Shown one piece after another: positions 28,609-35,657 of a stretch of 35,657 nt of DNA (its first letter is position 1; each line of letters begins with the position of its first letter). The notes below the pieces were generated by a model. That model was not told where the DNA came from, made no database searches, and worked only from the letters and a program-made list of their open reading frames with translations. This DNA is from Anaerolineales bacterium (lineage in GTDB: Bacteria > Chloroflexota > Anaerolineae > Anaerolineales > UBA6668). The stretch is from the NCBI GenBank assembly GCA_020630175.1, contig JAHDBW010000002.1, positions 15,607 to 51,263 on the forward strand. Direction: 5' to 3'. The position numbers and the translations under genes are program-made.

Positions 28609-29565
28609 TCATTGCAATGGGTTACGGTTTACAAACACACCAACACAAATCAGCCCAATTATCGCTAGGGTTATGTCTCGCGCCCGAATTAGCGTGGCCG
28701 CAGCTAAGCCAATTGTTGGCGCAATCCCAAGTTGCTGCATGACCCAGATCTGCCCAGCCTCTAAGGTGCCTAACGCGCCCGGCATTGGCAGCAAAAACGC
28801 GACCCGTACAGCAGCCAACGCTGTAAACAAGTCTTGCCAGGCTAGCGTTGCGCCTAACAAATGCAGCATCAGCCAGTATTCCCCAATCTGCGCTAGCCAA
28901 GTGAGTAGTGTAACCAGTGTTGCCAGCCGCACAACCCGCTGATTATGACGCTGCAACGCTTGCAACTGCGCTTCACTTTCTGCAGCGGTTTTCACCCAAC
29001 GCCAGTGTGGCCGCTTGGACTGTACCCAATGTAACGGCTGATAGCCACGCAACAGCAGCATTAAGTAAAGCAGCGGCCCAATCAGCAGCACGGTCAGCCA
29101 GCCTGCATTTGCAATTTGAATAGAAAACCCGGTTGCGAGCGCGATCCCAAAGCTGAGGATCAGAATAAGTAAGCTCGCGGTCAGGTCATAAATCCGGTCT
29201 AAAACAAGGGCGGTTAGCGCGGCAGTTTTTGAGGCGTGACGCTGGCTTAACACGAGTTGTAGCGGTTCGCCGCCAAACTGCGGCCCCGGCGTCAGATAGC
29301 TAATGCTGTAGCCAGCAAGCCGATAGAGCGTGACGCGCAGAATGCCAATGCTCGCGCCCAGTGCTTGCAGAAACAGCCACCAACGCGTTGCCATCAATAC
29401 AATAATGATGACGTTCACCAACGCAAGAGATATAAATCCCCACCCGCCCACAGCCTGCAAACTCTGCCAAGCCGCGCGATACGAAACGCGTTGCGCCAGC
29501 CACCAAAGCAGAACAACGCCGCAGCCCAAGAACAAGGCAAACAGCCAATTTGTTCGTTTATGCAC
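28609..29565 (-). CDS. Lysylphosphatidylglycerol synthase TM-region/YbhN-like flippase-domain membrane protein
   Basis: About 8 TM helices, YSISYLTPGPQFGGEPLQ, AFLLPMPGALGTLEAGQ. Confidence 0.85.
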   Translation of the reverse strand: MHKRTNWLFALFLGCGVVLLWWLAQRVSYRAAWQSLQAVGGWGFISLALVNVIIIVLMATRWWLFLQALGASIGILRVTLYRLAGYSISYLTPGPQFGGEPLQLVLSQRHASKTAALTALVLDRIYDLTASLLILILSFGIALATGFSIQIANAGWLTVLLIGPLLYLMLLLRGYQPLHWVQSKRPHWRWVKTAAESEAQLQALQRHNQRVVRLATLVTLLTWLAQIGEYWLMLHLLGATLAWQDLFTALAAVRVAFLLPMPGALGTLEAGQIWVMQQLGIAPTIGLAAATLIRARDITLAIIGLICVGVFVNRNPLQ

Positions 29566-29577
29566 AGTGTCTCGTGA

Positions 29578-29793
29578 TCACTTGCTAAAAAAAGCCGCTA
29601 TTGCTTCCGCTAAGTTAGGGTTGTAAACGACTTTTTTCAAAATAGGAAATTTAGTAGACACATACTGTTCATCATTGACGACATAACTCTTTATTAACCT
29701 CTCAGATATAACAATACAACATGCTTTAGTACAGCAACGCTTCAAATCGCTAATTTCCTGCATGTTGCGCTCTTTATGTAGCTTGCGCTGCAC
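29578..29793 (-). CDS. Hypothetical small Cys-containing protein
   Basis: ORF 12 bp upstream of flippase-like gene, same strand; starts with GTG or internal ATG (MQEISDLKRCCTKACC). Confidence 0.35.
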   Translation of the reverse strand: MQRKLHKERNMQEISDLKRCCTKACCIVISERLIKSYVVNDEQYVSTKFPILKKVVYNPNLAEAIAAFFSK

Positions 29794-29942
29794 TGAATTA
29801 TTTGTGTATTATGAAAGTCGGGCAGTCAGCTTTTTTGTCAGAATTTTCCAATGTATTTATTCCAAACGCGAAATTTTTCGCACACTGACATTTTAGGCAC
29901 CGTTATTGCTGCCAATAGATGCGATAACAAATAGCAAATTAG

Positions 29943-31043
29943 ATGACTGAACAGTTAAACAACGTCCAAGAAAGTATATCGCTCGCATTTTCTGCACTCG
30001 CTGCAGAGCGTGCAGCCGTTGCTGCAACCAACGCCAACGGAGCAGCACCGCATATTCCCGCGCAACTATTTCCACGGTTAGGCACTTATCTATTGCGCAA
30101 CGGCATGGTAACGCGAGAGCAGCTAGACCATGCGTTAGCGTATCAAAAAGCGCAAAAAGCCGAAGGCAAAGACGTCCGTCTAGGCCAAACGCTTGTCGAT
30201 TTAGAACTCGTGACCCGCACCGATCTCGATCGTGTCATCATGGAGCAAATGATCGAACTGCAAAACGCACTCCAACAAAGCAACCGCGTGTTGGAACACC
30301 GCGTTGCTGAGCGTACCGCAGAATTACAAGAAGCACTCACCAAGTTGATGGAGCTAAATCAGCACAAAATCAACTTTATCTCCAACATCTCACATGAGTT
30401 ATTGACTCCGCTGGCAAAGATCAAAGGCTTTAGCATAATGCTTGCCGATCAAGCCCTCGGTGACATCAACGAAGATCAGCACAAAGCATTACACACCGTC
30501 AATCGGTCTGTGCTTTCGCTAGAACAACTCATCAAGGATCTAATCCGCTTTGCCAGCACGGCGCGCGGTGAGATCAAAGTCGATCTGCGACCAACCGACT
30601 TGCAAAAAGTCTACAAAGAGCTCTATCAAGACTTTGTCGCGAAGGCCCAACGTGAGCAACTCACGCTCTCGCTAGACCTTTCACCAGACTTCCCAGCCAT
30701 CAAGGCCGACGCGGAAAAACTCAATTGGGCGCTCCACCAGTTTCTAGACAACGCCATTAAGTTCACCAAACCCAATGGCCGCGTCATTCTAGGCGGACGT
30801 ACTAACGGCACGCACGCCCTGCTGTATGTAGAAGATACCGGCATTGGCATCCCAGACGATCGAATTTCCGAATTATTTGTCCCATTCCATCAGCTAGATG
30901 GATCGTCCACCCGCCACTTTGGCGGCACAGGACTAGGCTTGGCATTTGCGAAACGGCTCGTGCAAGCGCACAACTCGGACATTGAGCTTGAATCCAAGGT
31001 TGATGTCGGCACACGCTTCAGTTTCTTATTGCCACTGGCCTAA
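29943..31043 (+). CDS. Sensor histidine kinase with N-terminal MshEN-like domain
   Basis: Two RLGxx...LxxxLxxQ repeats at residues 45-68 and 79-102; FISNISHELLTPLAKIKGF H-box; DNAIKFT, VEDTGIGIP, GGTGLGLA. Confidence 0.9.
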   Translation: MTEQLNNVQESISLAFSALAAERAAVAATNANGAAPHIPAQLFPRLGTYLLRNGMVTREQLDHALAYQKAQKAEGKDVRLGQTLVDLELVTRTDLDRVIMEQMIELQNALQQSNRVLEHRVAERTAELQEALTKLMELNQHKINFISNISHELLTPLAKIKGFSIMLADQALGDINEDQHKALHTVNRSVLSLEQLIKDLIRFASTARGEIKVDLRPTDLQKVYKELYQDFVAKAQREQLTLSLDLSPDFPAIKADAEKLNWALHQFLDNAIKFTKPNGRVILGGRTNGTHALLYVEDTGIGIPDDRISELFVPFHQLDGSSTRHFGGTGLGLAFAKRLVQAHNSDIELESKVDVGTRFSFLLPLA

Positions 31044-31063
31044 GCTCTTCCCCCGCAAACACA

Positions 31064-31094
31064 TTAAAAGCCTCGCTATTGCGGGGCTTTTTTA
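31064..31094 (+). terminator. Intrinsic terminator after histidine kinase
   Basis: AAAAGCCTCGC-TATT-GCGGGGCTTTTTT. Confidence 0.8.
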
Positions 31095-31252
31095 GTTAAA
31101 TTACACAGCTATTCCTCAAAACACCCAAAATCCACACACAAATAGACACAAATTCACACAAACTTAAGCATTTCTATAGACATCTATCAACTTCTGAATA
31201 CCAAATCCGATACTATAAAGTGGGGATAGTTTTCAGGAGAGCGATTTGTAGA

Positions 31253-32983
31253 ATGCACTCAGAGCCAATCGAAACATTAACCGACATTCGGCACGCGTAT
31301 ACCCAAAAAATCATCAAGTATTGCGCCGCTATATTTTTGCCTGTGCTGATTTATGCCAGCGTCATGGCCGTTCGGCGTGACATTGCGTACATTGTCCCAA
31401 TTTATGCCGCCCTTTATGCCATCGTACTCTTGCTCGCATTGGACAAGAAGTACATCTCCACCCCTGTCAAGGCCGGCCTGATTACAGCGCTCCCATTCAT
31501 TGTTTGCAGTTATGAATTCTTCTTATTTGGGTTAGCTGGTAGCGCCACAATTTACTTGCCGTTACTGGTCTTCATTAGCATCGCAACCCTGAATCAGCGC
31601 GCCGCACTACTTAGTCTAGCCGCTTCAATTGTTGTGATGGGGATTGCCGGTTATTTCATTTTGACGATCCCAGGCTTCCTGCCAACAGACCGCCTGCAAA
31701 CTTCGCTATCCCCTGCATCTTGGATCATCCGTGGCGTCGAACTCATTGCCTTTTGTGGCGTGATGGCGACCGGCATGCAATACATCTTCAAGCGCATGAC
31801 AGCATCGCTAGACACGGCCCAACGGTTGAGCATCTCACTGGCTGAAAAACAAGAACACCTAGAAAAAATTATGGGCTCTGTACCAGGTGCAGTGCTCATG
31901 GTCGATCTTGACCACGTTGGGCAAATTCGCTGGAGCAACGCCGCCGCAACAACCATGTTTGACTGCGCTGAGCACACGCTCCATGCGCAATCGCTCACGG
32001 CTCTGCTCAAAGACAAAAGTGAATACACAACCCTAAAAAACGCCTTGCTCTCTAAGCAAGGGTTTTCTGGCGATGAATTACTCTTTACCGCGTGTTACAA
32101 AGGCCGTAGCTTTTGGGGGCAGGTCAGCGGGAGCATGCTAAACACTGAAGACGCACCCTCTGCCTTATTGATCATTCTCGATGTTGATGAACGCACGCGC
32201 GCCAAGCAGGCTATCAATCAAGCACAAAAGATGGAATCGCTTGGGCTAATGGCCAGTGGCATTGCACACGATTTCCGCAACATTCTTACCACTGTCAAAG
32301 CGCACACCGATATCGCCATTCGCGGCTTAGAGGATGGCGCTAAATCACACCAGCAACTCATCAAAGCCCAAAACGCGATTGACGCCGCCACAAGCCTCAC
32401 GTCATCACTGCTTACGTATGCCAGCAAAGAAGCGCCTTCAATTGCCGAATTAGACATTAACAACCTTGTTGGCGATATTGAAGAGCTGATTTCAATCAGC
32501 ATTCCACGGCAAATCGAGGTCAAACGCCAACTGTGTCATGAAGCGCCCGCAATTCTGGGGGACAAAAACCAGATGCAGCAAGTGGTTTTGAATCTGATGA
32601 TCAATGCCGCCGAAGCAATTGGCAATCGCCCCGGTTACATTACGCTTGTGACCGATGAAATTGAACTCCAGACGTGGCAAGCGCAGCAGTGGCAAATCGG
32701 CAATGATGAATTGCAAGGTGGGGCCTACCTGCTGCTAGAAATTTCAGACAGCGGCAGCGGCATGGACACCGCCACGCTCCAATCCATCTTTGACCCCTTT
32801 TTCACCACAAAAGAGTCCGGTACAGGCCTCGGTCTAGCCACCGTGTTTGGCATTATTCGCGCCCACTCTGGCGGCCTGCAAGTGGTCTCGCATCCGGGCA
32901 ATGGCACAACGTTCCGGCTCATTTTCCCAGTTGTCAACACGCCTGTTTTACATAACCTAACCGAAATCATCGCCGACGTTTAG
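31253..32983 (+). CDS. Membrane-bound PAS-domain sensor histidine kinase (NtrB-like core)
   Basis: N-terminal TM helices, GIAHDFRNILTTVKAH H-box, NLMINAAEAI, SDSGSGM, ESGTGLGLATV; start at MHSEPIE with GGAG upstream. Confidence 0.9.
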   Translation: MHSEPIETLTDIRHAYTQKIIKYCAAIFLPVLIYASVMAVRRDIAYIVPIYAALYAIVLLLALDKKYISTPVKAGLITALPFIVCSYEFFLFGLAGSATIYLPLLVFISIATLNQRAALLSLAASIVVMGIAGYFILTIPGFLPTDRLQTSLSPASWIIRGVELIAFCGVMATGMQYIFKRMTASLDTAQRLSISLAEKQEHLEKIMGSVPGAVLMVDLDHVGQIRWSNAAATTMFDCAEHTLHAQSLTALLKDKSEYTTLKNALLSKQGFSGDELLFTACYKGRSFWGQVSGSMLNTEDAPSALLIILDVDERTRAKQAINQAQKMESLGLMASGIAHDFRNILTTVKAHTDIAIRGLEDGAKSHQQLIKAQNAIDAATSLTSSLLTYASKEAPSIAELDINNLVGDIEELISISIPRQIEVKRQLCHEAPAILGDKNQMQQVVLNLMINAAEAIGNRPGYITLVTDEIELQTWQAQQWQIGNDELQGGAYLLLEISDSGSGMDTATLQSIFDPFFTTKESGTGLGLATVFGIIRAHSGGLQVVSHPGNGTTFRLIFPVVNTPVLHNLTEIIADV

Positions 32984-33049
32984 GCCATCCAAACAAATTC
33001 CTTACGAAATCGATATATATTCACCCCGTTCTTTAGGTACGATGGATAT

Positions 33050-33853
33050 ATGTTTGATGCTTTGCGCGAGACCGACTCGCTAGACTATGAATATTATGGC
33101 CTGATGGCCGCCACGTGGGATTTATTACGCGGCGATACGTCCAACTGGCCCGACCGCGCTTACTTCCGCGATCTTATCCGCATGTGCGGCACACCCGCCT
33201 TGATTGTTGGCTCTGGTACTGGCCGTTTGTTGCTAGACTATCTAGAATTTGGCTTAGACGTAGAAGGTGTCGATTGCTCGCCAGAAATGCTAGCCGTTTG
33301 CCACAAGAAAGCCACCGCACTTGGCTTAACGCCAACTGTCTACACGCAAGACGTCCAAACACTCAACCTGCCACAGCGTTACAACACGATTGTTGTGCCA
33401 TCGCAAAACTTTCAGCTGCTCACCCAACGTGATGACGCCCTAGAAGCCATGCGCAAACTCTATGCGCACCTCCAGCCGGGGGGCACGCTTGCCATTACGT
33501 TCATGAATAACAGCCCAGACGATCATCCTTCAATGGTCTACACCACAGAATGGGACCTGATCGGCGAAGCACTGCAACCTGACGGCACAATTGTCCGGCG
33601 CTGGTCGCGCTCCATGTTCGATAACATCCAACAGCTTGAACATACCGAAGACCGCTATGAAATCCTAGACGCGGGCGAAATCATCTATACCGAAGACCAT
33701 CGTCAATCGCCCGGCGCACGTTGGTACACCCCACACCAAGCTGAGGCACTCTTCAACGCGCTCGGCCTGCGTGATATTCGCGTACAGCGCAAGTTCTCCT
33801 TTGAATTTGTAGACGATGATGCGTGGCTCTTCACCGTGACTGGCCGCCGCTAA
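33050..33853 (+). CDS. Class I SAM-dependent methyltransferase
   Basis: ALIVGSGTGRLLLDYLEFGLDVEGVDCSPEML, YNTIVVPSQNF. Confidence 0.87.
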   Translation: MFDALRETDSLDYEYYGLMAATWDLLRGDTSNWPDRAYFRDLIRMCGTPALIVGSGTGRLLLDYLEFGLDVEGVDCSPEMLAVCHKKATALGLTPTVYTQDVQTLNLPQRYNTIVVPSQNFQLLTQRDDALEAMRKLYAHLQPGGTLAITFMNNSPDDHPSMVYTTEWDLIGEALQPDGTIVRRWSRSMFDNIQQLEHTEDRYEILDAGEIIYTEDHRQSPGARWYTPHQAEALFNALGLRDIRVQRKFSFEFVDDDAWLFTVTGRR

Positions 33854-33981
33854 CCACCCAGTTTTCCACCGTCCAACCGCATAATCAAAACAAGGTGTTG
33901 ACGCCGTTTTAACTGTCAGGCACAATCGGGGCGCACACGCTTGCTGTGCCCTAACGCGCATCTGTTTAAAACACCATCACT

Positions 33982-34803
33982 ATGTATCAACCAGACAACC
34001 CCAATCACGATTCAGACTTTCCACCAACGATGACCGGCTTCATGGTCAATAGCCACGGCGCTAATCTCAATGCGATTTGCTACCTGGCAAACGGCGCAGG
34101 GCCACACCCAACCGTCGTGCTATTACACGGCTATCCCGGCAATGAAAAGAACTTAGATCTGGCCCAAGCCATTCGGCGTGCTGGCTGGAATGTGATCTTT
34201 TTCCACTATCGAGGCGCTTGGGGTAGCGATGGTGAGTTCACAATCAAGCACTGCATGGAAGATATTCACACCGTGCTAGATCAGATCCAAACGCCAGACT
34301 GGCAAACCCGCATGCGCATTGATCCCACCCGCGTGGCCTTGATTGGGCACAGTATGGGCGCATATTTATCAGTAATGGTCGGTCAACAACGGACAGATGT
34401 GCAGCACGTTTGCTCTCTTGCTGGCGCGAATATGGTCAATTTTGTGAAGTGGGCGCTAGAAACAGACGCAAACCATCACGCACTAGAAGCAGACCTCAGC
34501 ACGGGCACCGCGCTCGGTGGCAAAACTGCTGCTGATCTCGTGACCGAAATTGGCCCGGCACTGGCTACTTATGACTGGCACACCAACATAGCCGGGCTAA
34601 GCGGCAAGCGCGTTCTCTTAGTGGGCGGCGCACTAGATACCACCGTTCGCAATGAAGATCATCTCCTCCCATTACAAGCAGACCTAAACACCGTTGAGAA
34701 CGTATCCCCTGATGTTGTTATTCTTGATGCTGACCACGCCTTCTCAACGCATCGCCTAGCCTTAGCAGATATTGTGTGTACTTGGCTAAACGAAACGACA
34801 TAG
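33982..34803 (+). CDS. Alpha/beta hydrolase
   Basis: VVLLHGYPGNEKN, ALIGHSMGAYLS nucleophile elbow, LDADHAFSTHR catalytic His region. Confidence 0.88.
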   Translation: MYQPDNPNHDSDFPPTMTGFMVNSHGANLNAICYLANGAGPHPTVVLLHGYPGNEKNLDLAQAIRRAGWNVIFFHYRGAWGSDGEFTIKHCMEDIHTVLDQIQTPDWQTRMRIDPTRVALIGHSMGAYLSVMVGQQRTDVQHVCSLAGANMVNFVKWALETDANHHALEADLSTGTALGGKTAADLVTEIGPALATYDWHTNIAGLSGKRVLLVGGALDTTVRNEDHLLPLQADLNTVENVSPDVVILDADHAFSTHRLALADIVCTWLNETT

Positions 34804-34873
34804 CGCTGGCACCTCTACTACTGACGATTGTCGTGCTGGGCCCGCAGCTAGCGAAACCACTGCAATTGGCAAT

Positions 34874-34911
34874 AAAAAAGGCCAACATCTGATCGATGTT
34901 GGCTTTTTTAT
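34874..34911. terminator. Bidirectional intrinsic terminator
   Basis: AAAAAAGGCCAACATC-TGATC-GATGTTGGCTTTTTTA. Confidence 0.85.
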
Positions 34912-34926
34912 TGTCGATGGTTCCAC

Positions 34927-35034
34927 TTACGCGCCTGTGTGACCAAAACCGCGCAAATCTTTAAGGCGATGTAGACAAATGCCTACAAAACCGGCAACAC
35001 ACAACCAAAGTACTTCTATAAAATTACTAAGCAT
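34927..35034 (-). CDS. Candidate 35-aa membrane microprotein
   Basis: ATG-TAA ORF read by eye: MLSNFIEVLWLCVAGFVGICLHRLKDLRGFGHTGA; single TM-like segment then basic tail; followed by terminator; weak SD. Confidence 0.3.
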   Translation of the reverse strand: MLSNFIEVLWLCVAGFVGICLHRLKDLRGFGHTGA

Positions 35035-35075
35035 TCTGATTTTCTAAAATGCGCCTAATAGGAGATACCACCCCA

Positions 35076-35657
35076 ATGATTATTAAGAAAAAATTTGCGT
35101 TTATAACCATTTTTTTGGCATTAGCAGTGATGCTGCCGTTAACTGTATTTGCGCAAGGCAATGCGAATCTCGTTATTCAAAATAAAACTTCACAAGGCTT
35201 GTTAGTTGTAGTTTCAGGCCCCGCAAGCGAAACAGCGAATGTTGAAGCTGGTTCAACAGCAACCATTTCGTTGCCAACCGGAACTTACAAAGTTGAGATT
35301 AATGGCCCTAATGGGCGTGCTGTCTGGGAAGGTTTATCAGTGTCACCAGACACCTTGATCGACATTGTTGAAACAAGCACCTCAGGTTACTTCAACGCAA
35401 GACTAGACGTCTATAGCATTGCACCAAATAGCGCATCTACAGCCACAGATGCAGCTGCGGAAGCCGCTGCTGCTGAACGAGCCGCCAATAATGCGCTAGC
35501 CGCCCAAGCCGCCGCAGATGCGTTAGCCGCCCTGCAAGGCGCAACCGTCTCGGCAACTAGTGGTGGCGGAACGTCTACTACAGCCGCAACTACTGATACC
35601 GCCGCCGCTGAAGCTGCTGCTGCCGAACAAGCTGCTGCGGATGCTGCCGCTGCTGAA
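35076..35657 (+). CDS. Secreted/exported Ala-rich repeat protein, partial (runs off window)
   Basis: ATG with upstream TAGGAGA; signal peptide MIIKKKFAFITIFLALAVMLPLTVFAQG; Ala/Glu-rich repeats (AAAEAAAAE, AAADAAAAE) to window end; missing from ORF track as it has no stop in window. Confidence 0.8.
   Translation, partial: MIIKKKFAFITIFLALAVMLPLTVFAQGNANLVIQNKTSQGLLVVVSGPASETANVEAGSTATISLPTGTYKVEINGPNGRAVWEGLSVSPDTLIDIVETSTSGYFNARLDVYSIAPNSASTATDAAAEAAAAERAANNALAAQAAADALAALQGATVSATSGGGTSTTAATTDTAAAEAAAAEQAAADAAAAE

Noticed and set aside
30143-31014. Minus-strand ORFs within the MshEN histidine kinase
   Set aside because: Antisense to a well-supported coding gene; no domain evidence.

Overview
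A 35.7 kb bacterial chromosomal window with moderate GC. Chloroflexota-like affiliation is an inference only. The core (about 13.6-25.4 kb, minus strand) is a long co-directional run encoding the membrane arm of complex I (nuoA, H, J, K, L, M, M', N) followed by the membrane part of F-type ATP synthase (atpI/Z-like, atpB, atpE, and a b subunit fused to a delta C-terminal domain). A strong intrinsic terminator closes the run. No peripheral-arm Nuo genes (B, C, D, E, F, G, I) and no F1 genes (alpha, beta, gamma, epsilon) are present. Notable points: (i) membrane-embedded proton machinery of two complexes grouped apart from the soluble parts; (ii) two NuoM copies plus a lengthened NuoL C-terminal lateral-helix region, as expected for a '2M' complex I, with one NuoM lacking the canonical TM7 Lys; (iii) a b-delta(C-terminal only) fusion; (iv) a SAM-I riboswitch with promoter, aptamer and terminator upstream of metK; (v) a histidine kinase with two tandem MshEN-type c-di-GMP motifs; (vi) a BTAD/NB-ARC/TPR regulator convergent with an orphan gluzincin-like protein, whose promoter has SARP-style heptamer repeats; (vii) an Ala-rich secreted ORF running off the right edge and absent from the ORF track. 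Other genes: maeB, murE, sugar transferase, GT2, flippase-like protein, SDR, two methyltransferases, alpha/beta hydrolase, APH-like kinase, MazG-like protein and a second histidine kinase. No tRNA, rRNA, CRISPR or transposase was recognised.
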